This document shows, piece after piece, positions 1-5,863 of a DNA stretch of 5,863 nt. The notes under the pieces were generated by a model. It had not been told where the DNA came from, ran no database searches, and worked only from the letters and a program-made list of their open reading frames with translations. Every line of letters starts with the position of its first letter. The stretch's first letter is position 1. The stretch lies in the NCBI GenBank assembly GCA_946482385.1, contig CAMLRI010000162.1, positions 1-5,863 of the forward strand. Reading direction: 5' to 3'. The position numbers and the translations under genes are program-made. Source of the stretch: an uncultured Cellvibrio sp. (GTDB taxonomy: Bacteria > Pseudomonadota > Gammaproteobacteria > Pseudomonadales > Cellvibrionaceae).

Positions 1-615
1 AACTCTCTCGCCAGCTATGCCTGCCTGTAAGCAGGCACCCACCCGAGCCTGTAAAAAGTGAGCGACATCCTGAACCACATCGGCGTATTCCGGCTGCTGC
101 TGCATGGTTGTTGGCTGGCCTTGCATATGCATCAAGCACACCGGCAAACCTGTAGCGGCGGCAGCCGATAAGGCTCCCTCCCGCTGCAGGGCGCGCACAT
201 CATTAATCAAGCCGGCACCGGCCGCAGCGGCTTCTGTTATTACCCGGGCACTGCTGGTATCAACCGACACCAAGGCATCCAAACGGTCAACCAATGCCTC
301 AACCACCGGAATCACCCTATCCAACTCTTCCTGTTCAGTTACTGGCTCAGCCCCTGGACGCGTTGACTCACCGCCGACATCCAGAATGGCCGCGCCTTGT
401 TGCAACATTTGCTCGGCGCGCTTGAGCACCAAATCCAAAGAGAGCCGGCTACCTTGGTAATAGCTGCCGCCATCGGAAAAAGAATCCGGTGTGGCATTGA
501 GAATTCCCATAATGCTGGGGCGACCCAAATTCAACCTGTGCTTACCGCACACCAGAGATACACCACTAAAAGCATTGGGATGGTTTGTAGATATCGACAT
601 ACCGGGTGAGGCCAT
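1..615 (-). CDS. folP: Dihydropteroate synthase (partial, C-terminus off the left edge)
   Basis: This enzyme joins 6-hydroxymethyl-7,8-dihydropterin pyrophosphate to p-aminobenzoate to make 7,8-dihydropteroate in the cytosolic folate pathway; it is the sulfonamide target. The reading frame is open from 615 to the window edge, giving 205 residues. Visible motifs are the first family signature (residues 33-50, core MGILNATPDSFSDGG), the second (residues 78-89, LDVGGESTRPGA), SVDTS at 117-121, INDVRAL at 137-143 and LMHMQG at 161-166. The E. coli protein has 282 residues, so roughly 70 are missing, beginning just before the expected DPGFGFGK segment. The start is uncertain. ATG at 615 gives about 18 more residues ahead of the first signature than in E. 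coli, and no clean Shine-Dalgarno sequence precedes it. Met6 (600) and a GTG at 552 are alternatives. A terminator T-run directly touches the 615 start. The gene follows ftsH, as in E. coli and Pseudomonas. The family call is firm. Confidence 0.96.
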   Translation of the reverse strand, partial: MASPGMSISTNHPNAFSGVSLVCGKHRLNLGRPSIMGILNATPDSFSDGGSYYQGSRLSLDLVLKRAEQMLQQGAAILDVGGESTRPGAEPVTEQEELDRVIPVVEALVDRLDALVSVDTSSARVITEAAAAGAGLINDVRALQREGALSAAAATGLPVCLMHMQGQPTTMQQQPEYADVVQDVAHFLQARVGACLQAGIAGERV

Positions 616-645
616 AAAAAAATAACCCCGAGCCAAGCCCGGGGT
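616..645 (-). terminator. Intrinsic terminator between ftsH and folP
   Basis: Read on the minus strand, ACCCCGGGC (645-637), loop TTG (636-634) and GCTCGGGGT (633-625) form a 9-bp stem with one G-U pair. TA and then seven T residues (622-616) follow. It sits 25 bp after the ftsH stop and ends exactly where the folP ATG begins at 615. The structure is a textbook rho-independent terminator. Its position means that transcription of folP from the ftsH side must read through it, or that folP is served by a promoter inside ftsH. The GGGG of the 3' arm (629-626) also lies about 10 nt ahead of the ATG, where a ribosome binding site would be, so folding could hide it. That last point is inference. Confidence 0.82.
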
Positions 646-670
646 ATAGGATTCAGGTGCAGATCAAACG

Positions 671-2578
671 CTAATGCGTATTGGCGGGACCGCCGATCGG
701 GCCTGCAGGATTTTCGCCCGAAGTCTCTTTGTCGCGCAGATGGCCATTGAAGTCATCATCGTTCCATTCGCGCGGTGGGCGCACCTTGCGACGCGCCATA
801 AGGTCATCCACCTGTTCTGCGTCGATGGTTTCATATTCCATGAGCGCATCTTTCATGGCTTCCAAGATATCGCGGTTATCTTCCAATATTTTTTGGGCAC
901 GGCTATAGCAGTCTTCAATAATCCGGCGCACTTCTTCATCGATATGTTTTGAGGTTTCATCGGAATACTGTTGGGTTGCCATACCTGGATACATGCCTTC
1001 CTCTTCACCGTAGTGCAGCGGCCCCAATTTGGAGGACAACCCCCACTTGGTCACCATGTTGCGCGCTATGGCTGTGGCGCGCTCAATATCATTGGATGCG
1101 CCGGTGGTGATGCCCTCTTCACCTAGAGTCATTTCTTCGGCGATACGGCCACCAAAGAGTGTGCATATGCTCGACTCAAGCGCGCGCTTACTCATGCTGT
1201 ATTTGTCGCCTTCAGGCAAAAACTGGGTAACACCCAGGGCGCGGCCGCGCGGAATAATGGTGACCTTATGCACAGGGTCATGCTCGGGCACTATGCGCCC
1301 TACAATAGCGTGGCCAGCTTCGTGATAGGCGGTATTTTCTTTTTCCTTCTCGCTCATCACCATGGTGCGGCGCTCGGCACCCATCATGATCTTATCGCGC
1401 GCTTTTTCGAAATCTTCCATAGTGACCAAGCGCTTGTTGGAGCGCGCCGCCATCAATGCGGCCTCGTTAACCAGGTTTGCCAATTCGGCGCCAGAAAACC
1501 CGGGGGTGCCGCGGGCAATAACCGATGCGCTAACGCGTTCATCCAGGGGCACCTTGCGCATATGCACTTTGAGGATTTGCTCACGGCCGCGAATATCAGG
1601 CAAGCCAACATAAACCTGGCGATCAAAACGGCCTGGGCGCAACAGGGCTTTATCGAGCACGTCGGCACGGTTGGTAGCGGCAATAATAATAACGCCGTCA
1701 TTACCCTCAAAACCGTCCATTTCCACCAACAACTGGTTGAGGGTTTGCTCGCGCTCGTCGTGACCGCCGCCATGGCCACCGCCACGATGGCGACCTACCG
1801 CATCTATCTCGTCAATAAACACAATGCATGGGGCCTGTTTTTTGGCTTGCTCGAACATATCGCGCACACGGCTGGCGCCCACACCGACAAACATTTCCAC
1901 AAAGTCAGAACCGGAAATGGAGAAGAAAGGTACCTTGGCCTCGCCAGCAATGGCTTTGGCCAATAGGGTTTTACCGGTTCCCGGCGGGCCAACCATCAAT
2001 ACACCGCGGGGGATTTGGCCGCCCAAGCGCTGGAATTTGGAGGGGTCGCGCAGGTACTGCACCAGCTCCTGCACTTCTTCTTTGGCTTCATCCACACCCG
2101 CCACATCGGCAAAGGTGGTTTTGATTTGATCTTCACCCAGCAAACGCGCCTTGCTTTTGCCAAAACTCATGGGGCCACCCTTGCCGCCGGCGCCGCCCTG
2201 CATCTGCCGCATAAAGAACCAAAACACTGCAATAATCAGCAATACCGGGGCAATGGAAATCAGGATCTGCGAAATCAGGCTGGGCTTTTCCAGCTCGCGC
2301 CCCTCAAAGTTCACACCGTTGTTGTACAAATCTTCAATTAATTTGTCGTCGCGCACATAAGGGCGCACAGTGGTAAAGGGAGTATTGTCCTGCAGCACCC
2401 CCTCGATGGTTTCCGGCGTAATCACCACATCGCGCACACGGTTATCTTTTACCGCCGTAATAAACTCGGAATAGCTGAGGTTGGTACTGCTGGTGGGACG
2501 ATTGAAATTATCGAACACACTAAACAGCACAACCGCAATAATCAGCCAGAGCACAAGATTTTTGGTGATATCGTTCAA
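671..2578 (-). CDS. ftsH: ATP-dependent zinc metalloprotease FtsH
   Basis: This is a membrane-anchored AAA+ protease that forms hexamers in the inner membrane. In E. coli it degrades damaged or unassembled membrane proteins and regulators such as sigma-32 and LpxC. The protein has 635 residues (E. coli 644). Segments in order are: membrane helix at about 8-24, a periplasmic domain at about 25-100, and a second membrane helix at about 102-122. The AAA domain has Walker A GPPGTGKT (197-204), pore motif FVGVGA (230-235), Walker B IVFIDEID (252-259) and the second region of homology ending LLRPGRFDR (312-320) with arginine fingers. The protease domain has HEAGH (His419, Glu420, His423) and the third zinc ligand Asp497 in TTGASND. 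The start is TTG at 2578, with AGAGGA 7 nt upstream. The next in-frame Met is residue 124, beyond both membrane helices, so TTG is the only sensible start. The gene lies 47 bp after rlmE and is followed by a terminator. Confidence 0.99.
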   Translation of the reverse strand: MNDITKNLVLWLIIAVVLFSVFDNFNRPTSSTNLSYSEFITAVKDNRVRDVVITPETIEGVLQDNTPFTTVRPYVRDDKLIEDLYNNGVNFEGRELEKPSLISQILISIAPVLLIIAVFWFFMRQMQGGAGGKGGPMSFGKSKARLLGEDQIKTTFADVAGVDEAKEEVQELVQYLRDPSKFQRLGGQIPRGVLMVGPPGTGKTLLAKAIAGEAKVPFFSISGSDFVEMFVGVGASRVRDMFEQAKKQAPCIVFIDEIDAVGRHRGGGHGGGHDEREQTLNQLLVEMDGFEGNDGVIIIAATNRADVLDKALLRPGRFDRQVYVGLPDIRGREQILKVHMRKVPLDERVSASVIARGTPGFSGAELANLVNEAALMAARSNKRLVTMEDFEKARDKIMMGAERRTMVMSEKEKENTAYHEAGHAIVGRIVPEHDPVHKVTIIPRGRALGVTQFLPEGDKYSMSKRALESSICTLFGGRIAEEMTLGEEGITTGASNDIERATAIARNMVTKWGLSSKLGPLHYGEEEGMYPGMATQQYSDETSKHIDEEVRRIIEDCYSRAQKILEDNRDILEAMKDALMEYETIDAEQVDDLMARRKVRPPREWNDDDFNGHLRDKETSGENPAGPIGGPANTH

Positions 2579-2585
2579 GGAGATT

Positions 2586-2591
2586 TCCTCT
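2586..2591 (-). promoter_or_regulatory. Shine-Dalgarno sequence of ftsH supporting the TTG start
   Basis: AGAGGA on the minus strand lies 7 nt before the TTG at 2578-2576. This spacing is ideal, and the site settles the unusual start codon. The downstream protein begins [14 protein letters not shown], which matches the known N-terminus of the family. Confidence 0.8.
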
Positions 2592-2602
2592 GGTTACATC
2601 AA

Positions 2603-2632
2603 AATATATTCACTGAATAAGTTGATCAGCAA
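2603..2632 (-). promoter_or_regulatory. Possible ftsH-proximal promoter
   Basis: On the minus strand, TTGCTG (2632-2627) and TATATT (2608-2603) are separated by 18 bp. They match the sigma-70 -35 and -10 consensus hexamers at 3 of 6 and 5 of 6 positions. The region is the AT-rich gap between rlmE and ftsH, and a start about 7 nt downstream would leave a leader just long enough to include the AGAGGA ribosome site. The -35 match is weak, so ftsH may equally be transcribed only from upstream of rlmE. Confidence 0.25.
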
Positions 2633-3255
2633 TCAACGGGCCTAAACCCCTTGCCGACCACATAAACCTCGCGCGAGCGCGAGCGGGATGCATCCGGCTT
2701 GCGGATAACCACTTTTTCAAAACTATCGCGCAGGTCCTTCAGGTATTGGTCGTAGCCTTCACCGTGAAATACCTTGGCCACAAAATTCCCCTGGGGTTTA
2801 AGTACCCGCTTGGCCATATCCAGCGCCAACTCTACCAGGTACATAGCCTGGGGCTGATCTACGGCATTGATCCCACTCATATTGGGGGCCATATCGGAGA
2901 TTACAAGATCCACCGGAGTATCGCCTAACTTATCCAGAATCTGGTTAAACACCTGCTCATCGGTGAAATCGCCCTGGATAAAATCCACGCCCTCCAGGGA
3001 GTCCATTGGCAATATATCCGATGCCACCACCCGGCCATGGACACCCACCAATCGCCCTGCCACTTGCGACCAACCACCGGGAGCGGCCCCTAAATCAACG
3101 ACCAACATTCCCGGCTGGATCAATCGATCCTTTTCATTTAACTCCAGCAGCTTATAACTGGCCCTGGTGCGATAGCCATCCTGATGCGACTTTTTGACAT
3201 ACTGGTCGTTGAAATGCTCTTCCAGCCAACGGTTGCTGCTTTTGGATCTGGCCAT
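2626..3255 (-). CDS. rlmE: 23S rRNA (uridine-2552-2'-O)-methyltransferase RlmE
   Basis: This enzyme, also called RrmJ or FtsJ, uses S-adenosylmethionine to 2'-O-methylate U2552 in the A loop of 23S rRNA, a late step in 50S assembly. With the start at 3255 the product has 209 residues, exactly the E. coli length. It opens [20 protein letters not shown], close to the family N-terminus. The SAM-binding motif is [11 protein letters not shown] (54-64). The catalytic K-D-K-E residues are present as Lys35, Asp121 (in SDMAPNMSG), Lys161 (in VAKVF) and Glu196 (in SRSREVY). The frame stays open upstream to an ATG at 3351, but those 32 residues are not family-like and run through the probable promoter region, so the shorter start is preferred. 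Its ribosome site is weak. The gene is divergent from yhbY and precedes ftsH by 47 bp, as in E. coli, where the two form an operon. Confidence 0.97.
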   Translation of the reverse strand: MARSKSSNRWLEEHFNDQYVKKSHQDGYRTRASYKLLELNEKDRLIQPGMLVVDLGAAPGGWSQVAGRLVGVHGRVVASDILPMDSLEGVDFIQGDFTDEQVFNQILDKLGDTPVDLVISDMAPNMSGINAVDQPQAMYLVELALDMAKRVLKPQGNFVAKVFHGEGYDQYLKDLRDSFEKVVIRKPDASRSRSREVYVVGKGFRPVDC

Positions 3256-3312
3256 CTGGATCTTACTCTGTTGGGGATACTGGCGGGCACACAGCCGGTG
3301 CGAAAGATCGGG

Positions 3313-3318
3313 TACAAT
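3313..3318 (+). promoter_or_regulatory. Candidate -10 element for yhbY
   Basis: TACAAT matches the -10 consensus at 5 of 6 positions and lies 85 bp before the yhbY start, within the 148-bp gap that separates it from rlmE. I see no convincing -35 hexamer 16-18 bp upstream and no extended -10 TG, so the call rests on one element only. The gap must also hold the rlmE promoter on the other strand; I could not pick it out. Confidence 0.32.
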
Positions 3319-3357
3319 AGCGCCCTTGTTCACCACCCAAATGTTCGCCACTCAAGG

Positions 3358-3378
3358 CTTGCGCCAGTTAAGCGCAAG
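3358..3378 (+). promoter_or_regulatory. Hairpin in the presumed yhbY leader
   Basis: CTTGCGC (3358-3364) and GCGCAAG (3372-3378) are perfect inverted repeats around a 7-nt loop, and a flanking G-U pair may extend the stem to 8. It ends 13 nt before the Shine-Dalgarno sequence of yhbY. No T-run follows, so it is not a terminator on the plus strand. It could be a leader-RNA structure or a DNA operator site for the divergent pair. The function is unknown. Confidence 0.4.
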
Positions 3379-3403
3379 TGCCGCCGTCAAGTAAGGTAAT
3401 TGT

Positions 3404-3709
3404 ATGCCCATTAGCCCGGACCGTAAAAAACAATTTCGCACCATTGGCCACAAACTTAATCCTATTGTCACTATCGCTGGCAATGGCCTGAGCGAAGGTG
3501 TTGTTGCCGAACTCAATCGCGCCCTGGATGATCACGAACTGATCAAGGTTAAACTGGCACTGAGTGAGCGCGAAGACCGCAAACTGGTGGTAGAGGAACT
3601 GGGGCAATTACCCGGCGTGGAGATTATCCAGGAAATTGGCAAGGTTGTGCTGCTGTACAAGCCCAACAAAAAAGCCAATCCTAAACTATCCAACCTGCAT
3701 CGCAATTGA
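3404..3709 (+). CDS. yhbY: Ribosome assembly RNA-binding protein YhbY (CRM domain)
   Basis: This is a small single-domain CRM protein of 101 residues (E. coli YhbY 97). The E. coli protein associates with 50S subunit precursors, and the domain resembles translation factor IF3. The CRM domain spans about residues 7-88. It includes GHKLNPIVTI, the loop AGNGLSEGV (25-33), the highly conserved DHELIKVKL (42-51), and the final strand IGKVVLLYKP. A basic, lysine- and asparagine-rich tail of about 13 residues follows. The E. coli loop reads GSNG, so the first glycine of the usual GxxG is Ala25 here. The start is well supported by TAAGG (3392-3396) 7 nt before the ATG. It is the only plus-strand gene in the window, divergent from rlmE and convergent with greA, an arrangement also recalled from Pseudomonas. 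Confidence 0.95.
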   Translation: MPISPDRKKQFRTIGHKLNPIVTIAGNGLSEGVVAELNRALDDHELIKVKLALSEREDRKLVVEELGQLPGVEIIQEIGKVVLLYKPNKKANPKLSNLHRN

Positions 3710-3730
3710 GCTTTGTCATAGACCTAATTG

Positions 3731-3764
3731 ACCAAAGCTATGAATTAACCAAAGCTATCTATAG
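3731..3764. repeat. Short tandem repeat, two units of 17 bp
   Basis: ACCAAAGCTAT occurs at 3731-3741 and again at 3748-3758, with an exact 17-bp period. The last 6 bp of each unit differ. The second copy also begins a small inverted repeat, AAGCTA (3752-3757) and TAGCTT (3762-3767). It lies just after the yhbY stop and before the shared terminator. It may be a chance duplication. Confidence 0.5.
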
Positions 3765-3771
3765 CTTAAAC

Positions 3772-3809
3772 ACAAAAGGCCGACTCCTGCGAATCGGCCT
3801 TTTGTTTTT
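3772..3809. terminator. Bidirectional intrinsic terminator between yhbY and greA
   Basis: ACAAAAGGCCGA (3772-3783) and TCGGCCTTTTGT (3794-3805) are perfect 12-bp inverted repeats around a 10-nt loop. On the plus strand the GC-rich core is followed by TTTTGTTTTT, ending transcription from yhbY. On the minus strand it is followed by TTTTGTGTTT, ending transcription from greA. The site lies 62 bp after the yhbY stop and 26 bp after the greA stop, as expected for a shared terminator of convergent genes. Confidence 0.88.
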
Positions 3810-3831
3810 GGGCGGTTGTTCTAGCTGGCTG

Positions 3832-4317
3832 CTAGAGGTGCTCAACCTTATCTATTTCGTATTCGATATCGCCACTGGGCGCGCGCACCACCACCACATC
3901 ACCTTCTTCCTTACCAACCAGCGCGCGGGCTATAGGTGAGTTGACCGAAATTTTATTGGCCTTCACCTCAGCCTCATCGTCACCGACGATTTGGTAAGTG
4001 ACTTCCTGCTCTGTTTCCACATTGATAATGGTAACTGTAGTACCGAAAATCACCTTGCCTGTATGTGGAATTTTGGTGACATCGATGATCTGCGCATTGC
4101 TCAGTTTGCCTTCAATTTCCTTGATGCGGCCCTCGCAAAAACTCTGCTGTTCACGCGCGGCAGAGTACTCGGCATTTTCTTTCAAATCACCGTGCTCGCG
4201 CGCTTCCGCAATAGCCTGCACTATGCGCGGACGCTGCACTTTTTTCAGATCTTCCAGTTCCAGGCGCAGTTTTTCTGCGCCTTCCTGAGTCATAGGGAAT
4301 TTGGTGCTCATTGTCAT
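3832..4317 (-). CDS. greA: Transcription elongation factor GreA
   Basis: GreA enters the secondary channel of RNA polymerase and stimulates cleavage of the 3' end of backtracked RNA, restarting stalled complexes. The product has 161 residues (E. coli 158). The N-terminal coiled coil (about 10-80) carries the tip motif [17 protein letters not shown] (42-58), with the acidic pair Asp44 and Glu47 that corresponds to E. coli Asp41 and Glu44. The C-terminal globular domain contains [18 protein letters not shown] and the family-typical [18 protein letters not shown] (123-140). ATG at 4317 is chosen because GAGAG (4329-4325) stands 7 nt upstream. A second ATG at 4311 would shorten the protein by two residues. 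The start overlaps the carB stop as ATGA, so the two genes are probably translationally coupled in one operon. Confidence 0.97.
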   Translation of the reverse strand: MTMSTKFPMTQEGAEKLRLELEDLKKVQRPRIVQAIAEAREHGDLKENAEYSAAREQQSFCEGRIKEIEGKLSNAQIIDVTKIPHTGKVIFGTTVTIINVETEQEVTYQIVGDDEAEVKANKISVNSPIARALVGKEEGDVVVVRAPSGDIEYEIDKVEHL

Positions 4318-5863
4318 GAACCCACTCTCTTATGCAAGTCTTGTAAGCGACGGACGCAAATGTCCTGCTCCTGTTTCAACGCCATACACACAGCCAGACC
4401 AGCAGCCAGAGTCGTGTTGTAGTAGACGCGATGATTTTCCGCACTGCGGCGAATCGATGATGAGTCGCGTGTGGCCTGGCGCCCTTCTACAGTGTTGATG
4501 ATCAAACTGATTTCATCATTTTTGATCATGTCGACAATATGCGGACGACCTTCCTGGACTTTATTCACGATTTGCACATCCAGCCCAGCTTGTTGCAACA
4601 CAGCGGCAGTGCCGCGGGTTGCCACCAACTTGAAGCCAAGACTGGCGAGATCCTGGCCCACACCGACAATACCAGCCTTATCCATATCGCGCACACTGAT
4701 AAAAGCAGTGCCTTTATTGGCGATGCGGTTGTTGGCAGCCAACTGGGATTTACCGTAGGCCTCACCAAAGGTGTCGCCAACACCCATCACTTCCCCCGTG
4801 GACTTCATTTCCGGGCCGAGGATTGGATCTACCGCCGGGAATTTATTGAAGGGGAATACCGCTTCTTTCACACTGAAGTAGTCGGGAATAATTTCTTTGG
4901 TAAAGCCCTGGGCTTCCAATGAAACACCCGCCTGGCAACGCGCTGCCACCTTGGCCAGTGACACACCGATACACTTGGATACGAAGGGTACAGTGCGCGA
5001 AGCGCGCGGGTTTACTTCGATCACATAAATTTTGCCATCCTGATAGGCGAGCTGGGTATTCATCAAACCTATAACACCCAATTCGATAGCCATTTTCTTG
5101 ACTATCTCGCGCATATCATTTTGCACATCGGCCGGCAGGGAATAGGGCGGCAAGGAACAGGCAGAGTCACCCGAGTGAACACCACACTGTTCGATGTGCT
5201 GCATGATGCCACCGATCACCACTTGCTTACCGTCGGAAACAGAATCTATATCCACCTCGATAGCATTATTGAGGAAGTGGTCGAGCAGCACGGGCGCATC
5301 TTCCGACACTTGCACCGCTGTGCGCATATAAGTGCGCAACTCGTCTTCTTTGTAGACGATTTCCATAGCGCGGCCACCCAACACGTAAGAGGGGCGAACC
5401 ACCAGCGGATAACCAACTTTATCGGCCGCCAATAACGCCTCTTCCAAGGAGCGGACAATGGCATTAGGCGGTTGCAACAAACCGAGTTTTTCGATCATTT
5501 GCTGGAAGCGCTCACGGTCTTCCGCTTTATCGATAGCATCGGGGCTGGTGCCAATAATAGGTACACCTTCCGCTTCCAGGGCGCGCGCTAATTTCAGCGG
5601 CGTTTGGCCACCAAACTGCACTATCACACCGACAGGCTTTTCTTTGTTAACGATTTCCAACACATCTTCCAGGGTTACCGGCTCGAAGAACAAACGGTCG
5701 GAGGTGTCGTAATCGGTAGAAACAGTTTCCGGGTTACAGTTCACCATAATGGTTTCGTAACCGTCTTCGCGCATGGCCAAGGCAGCATGCACGCAGCAGT
5801 AATCGAACTCGATACCCTGACCGATACGGTTGGGGCCACCGCCGATAACCAGAATTTTTTTCT
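4314..5863 (-). CDS. carB: Carbamoyl phosphate synthase large subunit (partial, C-terminal half)
   Basis: With CarA, this subunit makes carbamoyl phosphate from bicarbonate, glutamine-derived ammonia and two ATP, feeding arginine and pyrimidine synthesis. The reading frame is open to the window edge, leaving 515 complete residues of a protein that has 1073 in E. coli. The visible part begins [16 protein letters not shown], at the junction into the second ATP-grasp half, which phosphorylates carbamate. Segments seen include [55 protein letters not shown] and [16 protein letters not shown]. The last 130 or so residues form the allosteric (MGS-like) domain, with [24 protein letters not shown] and IINTVEGR. 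This is the domain that binds UMP, IMP and ornithine in E. coli. In the last motif a valine replaces the second threonine of the E. coli NTT. The stop overlaps the greA start by 4 bp. Confidence 0.98.
   Translation of the reverse strand, partial: KKILVIGGGPNRIGQGIEFDYCCVHAALAMREDGYETIMVNCNPETVSTDYDTSDRLFFEPVTLEDVLEIVNKEKPVGVIVQFGGQTPLKLARALEAEGVPIIGTSPDAIDKAEDRERFQQMIEKLGLLQPPNAIVRSLEEALLAADKVGYPLVVRPSYVLGGRAMEIVYKEDELRTYMRTAVQVSEDAPVLLDHFLNNAIEVDIDSVSDGKQVVIGGIMQHIEQCGVHSGDSACSLPPYSLPADVQNDMREIVKKMAIELGVIGLMNTQLAYQDGKIYVIEVNPRASRTVPFVSKCIGVSLAKVAARCQAGVSLEAQGFTKEIIPDYFSVKEAVFPFNKFPAVDPILGPEMKSTGEVMGVGDTFGEAYGKSQLAANNRIANKGTAFISVRDMDKAGIVGVGQDLASLGFKLVATRGTAAVLQQAGLDVQIVNKVQEGRPHIVDMIKNDEISLIINTVEGRQATRDSSSIRRSAENHRVYYNTTLAAGLAVCMALKQEQDICVRRLQDLHKRVGS

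Noticed and set aside
104..609. Plus-strand frames overlapping the left-edge gene
   Set aside because: The minus-strand frame carries all expected dihydropteroate synthase motifs, so the plus-strand frames are shadows.
1268..1966. A 232-codon plus-strand frame antisense to ftsH
   Set aside because: It lies wholly inside the ftsH coding sequence, has no convincing ribosome site or recognisable domain, and has the odd histidine- and alanine-rich makeup expected from a mirrored codon pattern.
3256..3351. A 32-residue N-terminal extension of rlmE from an ATG at 3351
   Set aside because: The family begins at [10 protein letters not shown], which gives 209 residues as in E. coli. The extra residues resemble no RlmE N-terminus and cross the intergenic promoter region.
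3256..3403. A heat-shock (sigma-32) promoter for rlmE-ftsH
   Set aside because: E. coli uses one here, so I looked on the minus strand. CTTGACG and CTTGAGT resemble the -35, but no CCCCAT-like -10 stands at suitable spacing.
3368..3607. A 79-codon minus-strand frame opposite yhbY
   Set aside because: It is a mirror frame of yhbY, which has a good ribosome site and a clear CRM domain.
3821..3835. CTAGC/GCTAG inverted repeat over the greA stop
   Set aside because: The stem is only 5 bp, overlaps the coding end and has no T-run. The perfect 12-bp stem at 3772-3805 is the better terminator.
3706..3939. A 77-codon plus-strand frame from a TTG overlapping the yhbY stop
   Set aside because: It runs through the terminator stem and then antisense into the end of greA, and it has no ribosome site or family likeness.
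4539..4922. A 127-codon plus-strand frame antisense to carB
   Set aside because: It sits inside a highly conserved carB domain with no independent evidence of coding.

Overview
The window is a stretch of conserved housekeeping genes from a gammaproteobacterium. The order carB–greA | yhbY (opposite strand) | rlmE–ftsH–folP matches what I recall for Pseudomonas and related Pseudomonadales/Cellvibrionales; in Escherichia coli, carAB lies away from greA. FtsH also begins with residues close to the pseudomonad form (MNDxxKNLxLWLII). Base composition looks near 50% G+C by eye. A Cellvibrio-like organism is a reasonable guess, but species cannot be fixed without a database search.

Layout, right to left along the minus strand: the C-terminal half of carB enters from the right edge (5863) and ends at 4314. 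Its stop overlaps the greA start as ATGA. greA ends at 3832. A perfect 12-bp inverted repeat at 3772-3805 then serves as a probable terminator for greA and, from the other side, for yhbY, the only plus-strand gene (3404-3709). yhbY diverges from rlmE (start 3255) across a 148-bp gap. rlmE is followed 47 bp later by ftsH, which uses a TTG start behind a strong Shine-Dalgarno sequence. After ftsH comes an intrinsic terminator whose T-run abuts the ATG of folP. folP runs off the left edge with its last quarter or so missing.

The genes serve several basic functions: carbamoyl phosphate synthesis for arginine and pyrimidines (carB), rescue of backtracked RNA polymerase (greA), ribosome assembly and 23S rRNA modification (yhbY, rlmE), membrane proteolysis (ftsH) and folate synthesis (folP). 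All catalytic motifs I checked are present, and no gene looks frameshifted or broken. I see no mobile element, tRNA, rRNA, CRISPR array or phage gene, and no sign of an undescribed system. The points worth a second look are regulatory: the terminator against the folP start, the TTG start of ftsH, and a hairpin in the yhbY leader. Two residue changes in otherwise conserved sites (CarB, YhbY) are also noted.
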